Positions 1 to 6,494 of a DNA stretch of 16,420 nucleotides are shown piece after piece. Made by a program: the position numbers and the translations under genes. Every line of letters begins with the position of its first letter. Within the stretch, counting starts at the first letter, position 1. Below the pieces are notes generated by a model, which did not search any database, was not told the origin of the DNA, and saw only the letters and a list, made by a program, of their open reading frames with translations. The stretch comes from Planctomycetes bacterium UBA4800 (GTDB lineage: Bacteria > Planctomycetota > UBA8108 > UBA8890 > UBA8898): NCBI GenBank assembly GCA_002402755.1, contig DHGK01000281.1, positions 13,161-29,580 on the forward strand. Direction: 5' to 3'.

Positions 1-3
1 TTA

Positions 4-47
4 CGCTCCCGGTCGCCGCATGCTGAGGACGGGGCGGCGCGGGAGCG
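4..47 (+). other. Strong GC-rich hairpin upstream of the S10 promoter
   Basis: Positions 4-11 (CGCTCCCG) and 40-47 (CGGGAGCG) are perfect reverse complements. Inside them, 14-19 (CGCCGC) pairs with 34-39 (GCGGCG), leaving a 2-nt bulge at 12-13 and a loop at 20-33. This gives 14 base pairs in two stacked helices. No T-tract follows on the + strand, so it is not a textbook intrinsic terminator. It lies about 25 bp upstream of the -35 box of the S10 promoter and may end or shield transcription from an unseen upstream gene. The structure is read directly; the role is inferred. Confidence 0.4.
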
Positions 48-71
48 CCCGAATGCGTGCCGGAAGGGCTA

Positions 72-99
72 TTGACAACCGCCCGGGAAGTCCTATAAT
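72..99 (+). promoter_or_regulatory. Consensus sigma70-type promoter for the S10 operon
   Basis: TTGACA at 72-77 and TATAAT at 94-99 both match the housekeeping sigma factor consensus at six of six positions, with a 16-bp spacer. The expected start site is about 105-107, which leaves a 5' UTR of about 170 nt before rpsJ. In a GC-rich genome two perfect hexamers at this spacing are unlikely by chance, and the position ahead of a ribosomal protein operon fits. It implies that rpsJ heads its own transcription unit here and is not simply read through from a str/tuf operon. Confidence 0.85.
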
Positions 100-105
100 T
101 CAGGC

Positions 106-277
106 TTTTCACCTTTTCCGGAAAACGCCGAAACTCGGGGGCGCCATGCGACCTGCCGGGGCTCTGCCGGGCCTGCGGGCGGGATGCCGCGCTTCCATGA
201 AAACAGGCTGCTCGCCGCGTTGATCCGGTGCGCAGGTTCTGTCTGCGGTCCTGTGCCGTCAGTCGGGAGCGATACGT
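106..277 (+). other. 5' untranslated leader of the S10 operon
   Basis: About 170 nt separate the predicted transcription start from rpsJ, with no convincing gene inside. GCGCAGG at 230-236 can pair with CCTGTGC at 250-256 (seven pairs, one G-U) around a 13-nt loop, ending 8 nt before the rpsJ Shine-Dalgarno GGGAG at 265-269. In Escherichia coli a long S10 leader mediates L4 autoregulation. Nothing here matches that leader by primary sequence, so a similar control is only a possibility. A 25-codon open frame at 146-223 lacks a good ribosome site and is not called. Confidence 0.35.
114..125. promoter_or_regulatory. Perfect 12-bp dyad just downstream of the S10 promoter
   Basis: TTTTCCGGAAAA is a perfect palindrome that begins about 15 bp after the -10 box, in the initially transcribed region. 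Its AT-rich arms stand out from the GC-rich background. It could be an operator half-site pair or a small hairpin at the start of the mRNA. No regulator can be named from the sequence, and chance is possible. Confidence 0.25.
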
Positions 278-586
278 ATGGACAAGATGAGAATTCGCTT
301 GGAAGCCTATGACCACCACGTCCTGGACGGGGCGGCGGCGACCATCGCCGAGACCGCGAAGCGGACCGGCGCGAAGGTGTCGGGTCCCGTGCCGCTTCCG
401 AGCAGGATCGAGCGCTACACCGTGCTTCGATCCCCGCATATCGACAAGAAGTCCCGCGAGCAGTTCGAGATCCGCACGCACAAGCGGATCATCGACATCT
501 CCGAGCAGACGGCGAAGACCGTCGATGCGCTCAAGAAGCTGAACGTCCCCGCGGGCGTGTACATCGACATCGAGATCAAGACGTGA
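278..586 (+). CDS. rpsJ: 30S ribosomal protein S10
   Basis: S10 sits in the 30S head and, as NusE, also takes part in transcription antitermination with NusB. The 102-residue product has the normal family length. Near the N-terminus it carries the RIRLEAYDHHVLD block, then TAKRTGAKVSGPVPLP, and then the highly conserved SPHIDKKSREQFEIRTHKR segment that forms the extended loop. The ATG at 278 is preceded by GGGAG at 265-269, eight bases away, so this start is preferred over the in-frame ATG at 287. It is the first gene of the cluster, directly downstream of the promoter at 72-99, and rplC follows after 14 bp. Confidence 0.97.
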   Translation: MDKMRIRLEAYDHHVLDGAAATIAETAKRTGAKVSGPVPLPSRIERYTVLRSPHIDKKSREQFEIRTHKRIIDISEQTAKTVDALKKLNVPAGVYIDIEIKT

Positions 587-600
587 GGTGAGGTGACGCC

Positions 601-1239
601 GTGTCGCAGAATGAATTGCGCGCACTGCTGGGCCGAAAGCTCGGCATGATGCAGATGTTCGCCGAGAACGGGGACATGGTGCCCGTGACGATGCTGGAGA
701 TCGGCCCGTGCACGGTGCTCCAGGTCAAGACCGTGGAGCGCGACGGCTACGCGGCGTGGAAGGTCGGCTTCGGCGAGACGCGGAAGAAGCCCACGAAGGC
801 CATGGCCGGCGTGTTTGCGAAGGCGGGCGGCGCGGCCGCGCGCATCGTCGGGGAAGTGCCCCCGATCGAGGGCACGGAGGTCAAGGCGGGCGACCGGCTC
901 ACCGTGGCGGTCTTCGAGGGCGTCGCGCTCGTCAACGTGGCCGGCACGACCAAGGGGCACGGGTTCTCGGGCACGATCCGGCGCCACAACTTCAACTCCG
1001 GGCCGCGCGCGCACGGCGCGAAGAACGTGCGCGAGATCGGCTCGGCCGGCTCCGCCTTCGCCGCCCGCGTGCTGCCGGGCAAGCCCATGCCCGGCCAGTG
1101 GGGCAACTGCAAGGCGACGGTGCAGAACCTCGACGTGGTGAAGATCGATCCCGCACGGAATCTGCTCGTGGTGCGGGGCGCGGTGCCGGGCCCCATGGGC
1201 GGGTACGTCGTCGTGCAGCAGAGCACGTACAAGCGCTGA
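601..1239 (+). CDS. rplC: 50S ribosomal protein L3
   Basis: L3 is an early-assembly 50S protein that binds the 3' end of 23S rRNA, with a loop reaching toward the peptidyl transferase centre. The 212-residue protein has the diagnostic start LLGRKLGMMQMF, the HNFNSGPRAHGAKN segment of the extended loop, GKPMPGQWGN in place of the more usual GKxMAGxMG, and the C-terminal NLLVVRGAVPGPMGGYVVV block. The start is GTG at 601 behind a GAGGTGAGGTGA purine run at 585-596. The short prefix MSQNELRA before the conserved core is slightly longer than usual but within family variation. Confidence 0.97.
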   Translation: MSQNELRALLGRKLGMMQMFAENGDMVPVTMLEIGPCTVLQVKTVERDGYAAWKVGFGETRKKPTKAMAGVFAKAGGAAARIVGEVPPIEGTEVKAGDRLTVAVFEGVALVNVAGTTKGHGFSGTIRRHNFNSGPRAHGAKNVREIGSAGSAFAARVLPGKPMPGQWGNCKATVQNLDVVKIDPARNLLVVRGAVPGPMGGYVVVQQSTYKR

Positions 1240-1256
1240 GTGTCGCGAGGATAACC

Positions 1257-1895
1257 ATGGCGGATCTTTCGGTGACGGTGGTCAATCAGAGCGGCGACAA
1301 GGTGGCGAGCATCGCCGTGCCGCGGGCCGCGCTGGGCACGCGCGTGCGGCCGGCCCTGATCCAGGGCGCGGTCGTGATGTACGGCGCGAACCGCCGCGCC
1401 GGGACGGCGTCCACGAAGACGCGGGCCGAGGTCAACAAGAGCAACCGCAAGCCCTGGGCGCAGAAGGGCACGGGCCGCGCGCGGGCCGGTTCCCGCCGTT
1501 CGCCGATCTGGCGCGGCGGCGGCGTCATCTTCGGCCCCAAGCCGCGCGATTACTCGTTCGCGATCAACCGCAAGCAGAAGCGCCTCGCCGTGCGCTCGAC
1601 GCTGCTGTGGAAGATCGTCGACAACCAGGTGGTCGTCGTCGACGGCCTCGCGCTGGACGCGGCCAAGACCAAGGAGATGGCCGCGCAGCTCGGGCGCCTC
1701 GGTATCACGGGCAGTTGCCTGGTGGGCATGGAGGAAGTCCCGAGGAACGTGTACCTGGCCTGCCGGAACATCCCGGGCGTGAAGGTCGTTCCCGTGCGCG
1801 AGTTCAACGCCTACGACATGGTCCGCCGCGAGAAGGTGCTCCTGACGCGCGGCGCCCTGGAGGCCCTGCTGGGCGCCGAGGAGGCAAAGGCATGA
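1257..1895 (+). CDS. rplD: 50S ribosomal protein L4
   Basis: L4 lines the polypeptide exit tunnel of the 50S subunit, and in some bacteria it represses its own operon. The product is 212 residues. It contains the tunnel-loop signature STKTRAEVNKSNRKPWAQKG followed by TGRARAGSRRSPIWRGGG and FGPKPRDYS, all typical of bacterial L4. The C-terminal half shows the usual Rossmann-like pattern ending in the YDMVRREKVLLTRGALEALL block. The frame stays open upstream into rplC, but the ATG at 1257 has GAGGA at 1247-1251 and begins exactly where L4 homology begins. The stop overlaps the rplW start as ATGA. Confidence 0.96.
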   Translation: MADLSVTVVNQSGDKVASIAVPRAALGTRVRPALIQGAVVMYGANRRAGTASTKTRAEVNKSNRKPWAQKGTGRARAGSRRSPIWRGGGVIFGPKPRDYSFAINRKQKRLAVRSTLLWKIVDNQVVVVDGLALDAAKTKEMAAQLGRLGITGSCLVGMEEVPRNVYLACRNIPGVKVVPVREFNAYDMVRREKVLLTRGALEALLGAEEAKA

Positions 1896-2173
1896 AGGAC
1901 CCCTACACGGTGATTCTCGCCCCGATCCTGACCGAGAAGACGACCTCGTCGATCGAGCACGTCAACCAGTACACGTTCAGGGTGCACCCGGCCGCGAACA
2001 AGATCGAGATCCGCAGGGCGGTCGAGTCGATTTTCAACGTGAAGGTGGTGCGCGTCTGCACGCGCACGAAGGCGGGCAAGCACAAGCGCATGGGCGCGAA
2101 GATGGGCGAGACGCGCGGCTGGAAGGAAGCCATCGTGCACCTGCGGCCCGGCGAGAAGATCGACGTTTACTGA
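1892..2173 (+). CDS. rplW: 50S ribosomal protein L23
   Basis: L23 sits at the tunnel exit and is the docking site for trigger factor and the signal recognition particle. The 93-residue protein has the family features ILAPILTEKTT near the N-terminus, the YTFRVHPAANKIEIRRAVE core, and VKVVRVCTRTKAGKHKRMG leading into the flexible loop. The ATG at 1892 overlaps the rplD stop by 4 bp and has GAGGAGG at 1878-1884, so translation is probably coupled to L4. An ATG-started frame of the same phase runs back inside rplD but does not resemble L23 there. Confidence 0.96.
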   Translation: MKDPYTVILAPILTEKTTSSIEHVNQYTFRVHPAANKIEIRRAVESIFNVKVVRVCTRTKAGKHKRMGAKMGETRGWKEAIVHLRPGEKIDVY

Positions 2174-2187
2174 GCGAGGGCGCGAGC

Positions 2188-3015
2188 ATGGGCATCAAGA
2201 GCTACAAACCGACGTCGCCGGGACGGCGCCTCGCGACGGTGCTGGACGGCGAGGAGATCACCGCGACGGTCCCCGAGAAGTCGCTGTGCGAGAAGATCGC
2301 GACCAGGAGCGGGCGCAACAATCACGGCCGCATCACGTCGCGCCATCGCGGCGGGGGCCACAAGTCGATCTGGCGCAGGATCGACTTCAAGCGCGGCAAG
2401 GACGGCATTCCGGCCAGGGTCGAGTCGATCGAGTACGATCCGAACCGGAACTGCAGCATCGCGCTGGTGTGCTACCGGGACGGCGAGAAGCGCTACATCA
2501 TCGCGCCGCGCGAGCTGCGGGTCGGCGCGGATGTGCTGTCCGGGGACAAGGTCGACGTCAAGGTCGGCAACTGCATGCCGCTCAGGAGCATCCCGCAGGG
2601 CGTGATGGTGCACAACATCGAGATGCGCATCGGGCAGGGCGGCAGGATCGCGCGCTCGGCGGGCATGTTCGCGCAGGTCCTGGCCAAGGAGGGCGACTAC
2701 GCCCACCTGGTGATGCCGTCCGGCGAGGTGCGGCTCGTGCACCTCGGGTGCCGGGCGACGGTGGGGCAGGTCGGCACCATCGAGCGGCAGAACGTCTGGA
2801 TCGGCAAAGCCGGCAGGAACCGGCACCGCGGCTGGCGGCCGTACGTGCGCGGCGTGGCGATGTGCCCGTGCGATCATCCGCTGGGCGGCGGCGAGGCCCG
2901 CAGCAAGGGCGGGCGCCCGCCGTGCTCTCCGACGGGCGTGCTCGCCAAGGGCGGCAAGACCCGCAACCCGCGCAAGGAGAGCGGCAAGTACATCATCAGG
3001 CGCAGGAAGAAGTAA
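2188..3015 (+). CDS. rplB: 50S ribosomal protein L2, variant near the conserved His
   Basis: L2 is a primary 23S rRNA binder needed for subunit association and for peptidyl transferase activity. The 275-residue protein shows the usual order: the N-terminal RNA-binding region with GRNNHGRITSRHRGGGHK (about 42-59), an OB-like and SH3-like core, and a basic C-terminal tail (KGGKTRNPRKESGKYIIRRRKK region). The highly conserved segment usually written AMNPVDHPHGGGEG reads AMCPCDHPLGGGEA at residues 224-237. The first His of DHP (residue 230) is kept, but the second is Leu and two Cys flank the site. The downstream PPCSPTGVLAKGG also differs from the common proteobacterial form. SD GAGG lies just before the ATG. 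Confidence 0.97.
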   Translation: MGIKSYKPTSPGRRLATVLDGEEITATVPEKSLCEKIATRSGRNNHGRITSRHRGGGHKSIWRRIDFKRGKDGIPARVESIEYDPNRNCSIALVCYRDGEKRYIIAPRELRVGADVLSGDKVDVKVGNCMPLRSIPQGVMVHNIEMRIGQGGRIARSAGMFAQVLAKEGDYAHLVMPSGEVRLVHLGCRATVGQVGTIERQNVWIGKAGRNRHRGWRPYVRGVAMCPCDHPLGGGEARSKGGRPPCSPTGVLAKGGKTRNPRKESGKYIIRRRKK

Positions 3016-3036
3016 GGCGGCCGAGGAGGTGGCGTC

Positions 3037-3312
3037 GTGAGCAGGTCGTTGAAAAAAGGGCCCTTCGTGGATGCGAAGCTGCTCCGGAAGGTGATGCAGC
3101 AGAAGGAGACCAGTGACCGCAAGCCCATCAAGACCTGGGCGCGCGCCTGCACGGTGGTCCCCGAGTTCGTCAGCCACACGTTCCTCGTCCACAACGGGAA
3201 GGATTTCCGGCAGATCTACGTGACGGAGAACATGGTCGGCCACAAGCTCGGCGAGTTCGCGCCCACGCGGGTCTTCCGCGGCCACACATCCGGCAGAGCG
3301 AAGGCTGAGTGA
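3037..3312 (+). CDS. rpsS: 30S ribosomal protein S19
   Basis: S19 binds the head of the 30S subunit next to S13 and contacts the A-site tRNA region. The 91-residue product starts with the nearly invariant MSRSLKKGPFVD. It continues through KPIKTWARACTVVPEFV, the HNGKDFRQIYVTENMVGHKLGEF core and the C-terminal FAPTRVFRGHTSGRAK block. The start is GTG at 3037 with a strong GAGGAGGTGG purine tract at 3023-3032. Length and conservation are normal. The rplV start follows 14 bp after the stop. Confidence 0.97.
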   Translation: MSRSLKKGPFVDAKLLRKVMQQKETSDRKPIKTWARACTVVPEFVSHTFLVHNGKDFRQIYVTENMVGHKLGEFAPTRVFRGHTSGRAKAE

Positions 3313-3326
3313 GACGAGGCGGCAGC

Positions 3327-3692
3327 ATGGCGGCGAAGAAAACGGACGACGGGTTCACGGCGAAACACCGCCTCGCGCGGATCGGACCGCGCAAGGTGCG
3401 CTGCGTGATGGATGTGATCCGAGGGCTGCCGGTGAACGATGCGCTCGCGCAGCTCAAGCACATCCACAAGCGGGCCGCTCCCATGATCGCGAAGGTCATC
3501 AAGTCGGCGATGGCCAACGCCCAGCAGGAAGGCAACGTCGATGCGGATGACCTCGTCGTCGCGGAGACGTACGCCGACCCGGGGCCCGTGCTCAAGCGCT
3601 GGAGCCCGCGGGCGATGGGCCGCGTGTACGGCATCCGCCGGCGCACGAGCCACATCAGCGTGGTCCTGAGGAAACACGAGGAGAAGGCCTGA
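3327..3692 (+). CDS. rplV: 50S ribosomal protein L22
   Basis: L22 lines the exit tunnel opposite L4 through its long beta hairpin. The product is 121 residues from the ATG at 3327, which has GAGG at 3315-3318 at good spacing. An in-frame GTG at 3309, overlapping the rpsS stop, would add six residues but has a poorer ribosome site. Family blocks seen are AKHRLARIGPRKVRCVMD, the helix with IKSAMANAQQ, and the C-terminal hairpin RAMGRVYGIRRRTSHISVVL. The stop overlaps the rpsC start as TGATG, so coupling with S3 is likely. Confidence 0.95.
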   Translation: MAAKKTDDGFTAKHRLARIGPRKVRCVMDVIRGLPVNDALAQLKHIHKRAAPMIAKVIKSAMANAQQEGNVDADDLVVAETYADPGPVLKRWSPRAMGRVYGIRRRTSHISVVLRKHEEKA

Positions 3693-4366
3693 TGGGACAG
3701 AAGGTTTGGCCAACCGGATTCCGCGTCGGCGTCACCGAAAACTGGCGCTCGCGATGGTACGCCCAGAAGAACGAGTTCGGCGACTACCTGGTCGAGGACC
3801 AGAGGATCAGGCGGCTCATCCGCGACAAGCGCGATCTGAAGGGCGCGGGCATTCCCGTGGTCGAGATCGAGCGCGAGCGCGAACAGGTCACGATCATCGT
3901 GAAGACGGCGCGGCCGGGCCTCGTGATCGGACGCCAGGGCAAGCAGGCCGAGGAGCTCAAGACGGAGCTCGAGGCGCTGACGAAGCGCCGCGTCAACCTG
4001 AGCATCATCGAGGTTCCGACGCCCGAGCTGGAGGCGCAGTTCGTCGCCGAGCAGGTGGCCGAGCAGCTCAAGCGCCGCGGCGCGTTCCGCCGGGTGCTCA
4101 AGATGACGATGAAGACCTCGCTGCAGAAGGGCGCCAAGGGCATCAAGATCGCCGTCGGCGGCCGCCTGGCGGGGGCGGAGATGGCGCGGCGCGTCATCAT
4201 GAGCGAGGGCAAGATCCCGCTGCAGACGCTGCAGGCGGACATCAGCTTCGGCATGACGGAGGCCCACACCACGTACGGATCGATCGGCGTCAAGGTGTGG
4301 ATCTACCGCGGCCTCTACTCCGAGAGGAAGGAGCAGACCTATGGCGCTCATGCCAAAAAGGGTTAA
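3692..4366 (+). CDS. rpsC: 30S ribosomal protein S3
   Basis: S3 lies at the mRNA entry channel and, with S4 and S5, has mRNA helicase activity. The 224-residue protein begins MGQKVWPTGFRVGVTENWRS as expected. It contains a type II KH domain with the GxxG loop in RPGLVIGRQGKQAEEL (about residues 74-89), and a C-terminal domain with the GAKGIKIAVGGRLAGAEMAR and GSIGVKVWIYRG motifs. The start overlaps the rplV stop and its 3' end overlaps rplP by 26 bp. Both are typical of this operon. GAGGAG at 3679-3684 is the probable ribosome site. Confidence 0.97.
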   Translation: MGQKVWPTGFRVGVTENWRSRWYAQKNEFGDYLVEDQRIRRLIRDKRDLKGAGIPVVEIEREREQVTIIVKTARPGLVIGRQGKQAEELKTELEALTKRRVNLSIIEVPTPELEAQFVAEQVAEQLKRRGAFRRVLKMTMKTSLQKGAKGIKIAVGGRLAGAEMARRVIMSEGKIPLQTLQADISFGMTEAHTTYGSIGVKVWIYRGLYSERKEQTYGAHAKKG

Positions 4367-4760
4367 GCACCGCAAGCAGCAGCGCGGCCGCGCCAAGGGC
4401 AAGGCCACGCGCGGCAACGTCGTGTCCTTCGGAGAGTACGGCCTGCAGTCGCTGGAGTGCGCCTGGGTCTCGGCCAAGGAGATCGAGGCCGGGCGCCTCG
4501 CGTCGCAGCACTTCCTGAAGGGCCAGGGCAGGCTCTTCATCCGCATGTTCCCCGATAAGCCCATCACGGCGATGCCGCTCGAGACGCGCATGGGCAAGGG
4601 CAAGGGCGAGCCGGAGTTCTACGCGGCGGTCGTTCGCCCCGGCAAGATCCTGTACGAGGTCGGCGGCGTGTCCGAGGCGCTCGCGCGCCAGGCGCTGGCG
4701 CGCATCGCGCGCAAGCTGTCGATCAAGGTCAAGTTCGTCGCGAGGAGGCAGGTCGTATGA
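4341..4760 (+). CDS. rplP: 50S ribosomal protein L16
   Basis: L16 organises the A-site tRNA binding region of the 50S subunit. The 139-residue product starts MALMPKRVKHRKQQRGR, matching the family start closely. It carries the FGEYGLQSLECAW block, the PITAMPLETRMGKGKGEPE loop that approaches the peptidyl transferase centre, and GGVSEALARQALARIARKL. AAGGAG at 4328-4333 is seven bases from the ATG at 4341; an internal ATG at 4350 is less well placed. The gene starts inside the end of rpsC and its stop overlaps the rpmC start. Confidence 0.97.
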   Translation: MALMPKRVKHRKQQRGRAKGKATRGNVVSFGEYGLQSLECAWVSAKEIEAGRLASQHFLKGQGRLFIRMFPDKPITAMPLETRMGKGKGEPEFYAAVVRPGKILYEVGGVSEALARQALARIARKLSIKVKFVARRQVV

Positions 4761-4966
4761 AGACCTCTGAGATCCGGCAGCTCCCCGAGGACGAGATCCG
4801 CACGGAAGTCGAGAAGCGCAGGTCGGAGATCTTCAAGCTGCGCCTCCGCGCGGGAAGCGATGACGTGGAAAGCCCGGGCGCGCTCAGGCAGAAGCGCCGC
4901 GAGATCGGGCGGCTCCTCACGATTCTGCGCGAGAAGCAACTGAAGAGGGCGAAGGACAATGGCTGA
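4757..4966 (+). CDS. rpmC: 50S ribosomal protein L29
   Basis: L29 is a small two-helix protein at the tunnel exit beside L23. The 69-residue product has the usual antiparallel helix pattern. MKTSEIRQLPEDEIRTEVEK opens the first helix, and the second helix contains the diagnostic ALRQKRREIGRLLTILRE block. GAGGAGG at 4742-4748 precedes the ATG, which overlaps the rplP stop by 4 bp. The 3' end overlaps rpsQ by 8 bp. Length is normal and there is nothing unusual in it. Confidence 0.94.
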   Translation: MKTSEIRQLPEDEIRTEVEKRRSEIFKLRLRAGSDDVESPGALRQKRREIGRLLTILREKQLKRAKDNG

Positions 4967-5234
4967 GCAGGAACGCGGACGGCGGGTCGCGGTGCAGGGC
5001 GTCGTCACGAGCGCCAAGATGGAGAAGACCATCGTCGTCGATGTGGGGCGGCTCGTGAAGCACCCGACGTTCGAGAAGTACGTGCGCCGCGCGACGCGGT
5101 TCTACGCCCATGATCCCCGCCGCGAGGCGCACGAAGGCGATGTGGTCGAGATCGTCGAGACGCGGCCGCTCTCCAAGACCAAGCGCTGGCGCCTGGCGCG
5201 GGTCGTCAAGCACGCGGCGGGAGGCGAGGCATGA
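4959..5234 (+). CDS. rpsQ: 30S ribosomal protein S17
   Basis: S17 is an OB-fold 30S assembly protein that binds 16S rRNA near the central junction. The 91-residue protein contains VQGVVTSAKMEKTIVVDVGR at the N-terminus, KHPTFEKYVRRATRFYAHDP in the middle, and the late EGDVVEIVETRPLSKTKRWR motif, all strongly conserved in the family. The ATG at 4959 lies inside the end of rpmC, with an AGAGGG purine run nine bases upstream. The stop overlaps the rplN start as ATGA. Confidence 0.97.
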   Translation: MAEQERGRRVAVQGVVTSAKMEKTIVVDVGRLVKHPTFEKYVRRATRFYAHDPRREAHEGDVVEIVETRPLSKTKRWRLARVVKHAAGGEA

Positions 5235-5599
5235 TCCAGGCAGAAACGCGGCTCGATGTGGCCGACAACACGGGCGCGAAGGAAGTGATGTGCGTGAAGG
5301 TCCTCGGCGGCACCAAGCGCCGCTACGCGTCGGTGGGCGATATCGTGATCGGCTCGGTGAAGAAATCCGAGCCCGGCGGCGACGTCAAGGAGGGCGAGGT
5401 CGTACGCGCGGTGATCGTGCGCACGCGCTTTCCCGTGCGGCGGAGCGACGGCTCGTACGTCCGGTTCGACCGCAACGCGCTGGTGCTCATCGACAACGAC
5501 GGCAATCCGCGCGGGACGCGCATATTCGGCGCCGTGGCGCGCGAGCTCAGGCTCCGCAACTTCATGAAGATCATCTCGCTGGCGCCGGAAGTGGTGTAG
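5231..5599 (+). CDS. rplN: 50S ribosomal protein L14
   Basis: L14 is a beta-barrel protein at the subunit interface next to L19, and the target of the silencing factor RsfS. The 122-residue length is the family standard. It begins with IQAETRLDVADNTGAKEV. It also has the GDIVIGSVKKSEPGGDVKEG segment, RTRFPVRRSDGSYVRFDRNA, NDGNPRGTRIFGAVARELR and the C-terminal KIISLAPEVV. It is translationally coupled to rpsQ by the 4-bp overlap with GGGAGG upstream. It is classically the first gene of the spc operon, but no separate promoter is visible before it here. Confidence 0.98.
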   Translation: MIQAETRLDVADNTGAKEVMCVKVLGGTKRRYASVGDIVIGSVKKSEPGGDVKEGEVVRAVIVRTRFPVRRSDGSYVRFDRNALVLIDNDGNPRGTRIFGAVARELRLRNFMKIISLAPEVV

Positions 5600-5608
5600 G
5601 AGCGCGAC

Positions 5609-5926
5609 ATGCTCACGATCAAGCGTAACGACCTGGTGGAAGTGATCGCCGGCGACGAGAAGGGCAAGCGCGGCCGCGTCGTGCGCGTGCTGCTCGACAA
5701 GCGCAAGGTCGTCGTGCAGGGGCTGAACCTGCACTACCGGCACGTGCGCCGGAGCCAGAAGCACCCGCAGGGCGGGCGCATCCGCCGCGAGACGCCGATC
5801 GACGTCTCCAACGTGCTGCTCGTCGATCCGTCCTCCGACCGGCCGACGCGGTACCGCGTCCGCCGCGATGGCGATGCGAAGGTTCGCTGCGCCGTGAAGA
5901 GCGGCCAGGCGATTGACAAGGCATAG
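5609..5926 (+). CDS. rplX: 50S ribosomal protein L24
   Basis: L24 is one of the initiators of 50S assembly. The 105-residue product has the N-terminal KOW motif, with KRNDLVEVIAGDEKGKRGRV, at about residues 5-24. The conserved GLNLHYRHVRRSQKHPQGG and the ETPIDVSNVLLVDP block follow. AGGAG at 5598-5602 overlaps the rplN stop and is six bases from the ATG at 5609. Length and motif order are normal. A TTGACA at 5913-5918 near its 3' end lacks a matching -10 box and is not called as a promoter. Confidence 0.96.
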   Translation: MLTIKRNDLVEVIAGDEKGKRGRVVRVLLDKRKVVVQGLNLHYRHVRRSQKHPQGGRIRRETPIDVSNVLLVDPSSDRPTRYRVRRDGDAKVRCAVKSGQAIDKA

Positions 5927-5937
5927 GGAGGTGCGCG

Positions 5938-6483
5938 ATGGCGCTTCCGCGACTTCGGGAACGGTACGAGAAGGACGTCGTGCCGTTCATGATGGGCCGG
6001 TTCGGCTACACGAACCGCCTGGGCGTGCCGCGCCTCGTGAAGGTCACGCTGAACATGGGCGTGGGGCGCGCCACCGAGAACCCCAAGCGTCTCGATGCGG
6101 CCGCGGGGGACCTCGCGAGGATCGCGGGCCAGAAGCCCGTGGTCACCAAGGCGAAGAAGTCCGTGGCCGGCTTCAAGCTCCGGGAGGGGCAGTCGATCGG
6201 GTGCAAGGTGACGCTCCGCGGGAACCGCATGTACGAGTTCCTGGACCGGCTGATCAGCATCACGATTCCGCGTATCCGCGACTTTCGCGGCTTCCCGCGC
6301 AGCTCGTTCGATGGGCGCGGGAACTACACGCTGGGCCTCACCGAGCAGACGGTGTTCCCCGAGGTGGAGCTTGACAGCGTCGAGTTCGTGCAGGGCATGG
6401 ACGTGACGCTCTCGATCATCAATTCCAACGACGAGGCGTCGGCCGCACTGCTGGAGCAGTTCGGGTTTCCGTTCCGGCGCTAA
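5938..6483 (+). CDS. rplE: 50S ribosomal protein L5
   Basis: L5 binds 5S rRNA and forms the B1b intersubunit bridge with S13. The 181-residue product has the standard length. Conserved blocks in order are VTLNMGVGRATENPK, GQKPVVTKAKKSVAGFKLRE, RGNRMYEFLDRL, RDFRGFPRSSFDGRGNYTLG and the C-terminal LLEQFGFPFRR. GGGAGGTG just upstream of the ATG at 5938 provides a strong ribosome site. The usual PEIDYDK segment is here PEVELDS, a modest variation. Confidence 0.97.
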   Translation: MALPRLRERYEKDVVPFMMGRFGYTNRLGVPRLVKVTLNMGVGRATENPKRLDAAAGDLARIAGQKPVVTKAKKSVAGFKLREGQSIGCKVTLRGNRMYEFLDRLISITIPRIRDFRGFPRSSFDGRGNYTLGLTEQTVFPEVELDSVEFVQGMDVTLSIINSNDEASAALLEQFGFPFRR

Positions 6484-6494
6484 GGAGGACCGCG

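Noticed and set aside
1..21. Possible end of a - strand gene, since positions 1-3 read as a reverse-complement TAA
   Set aside because: Only seven codons run from an ATG at 19-21 to this stop, and the upstream extension has no protein character.
146..223. A 25-codon leader peptide frame in the S10 5' UTR
   Set aside because: No Shine-Dalgarno site, no run of regulatory codons and no known parallel; it could easily be chance.
708..1256. In-frame extension upstream of rplD inside rplC
   Set aside because: The frame is open but encodes Arg/Gly-rich shadow sequence. L4 similarity and the ribosome site place the start at 1257.
3170..4603. A 477-codon open frame on the - strand opposite rpsS-rplP
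   Set aside because: It is a shadow of real ribosomal protein genes and has no motif of its own. The same holds for the long - strand frames at 2167-3285 and 11879-13309.
5593..5610. A separate spc promoter around rplN and rplX
   Set aside because: I could find no paired -35 and -10 boxes, and the genes here overlap or nearly touch, so read-through from the S10 promoter is simpler.
5913..5918. TTGACA near the end of rplX as a promoter for rplE
   Set aside because: No -10 box lies 15-19 bp downstream; the hexamer is explained by the Ile-Asp-Lys codons.
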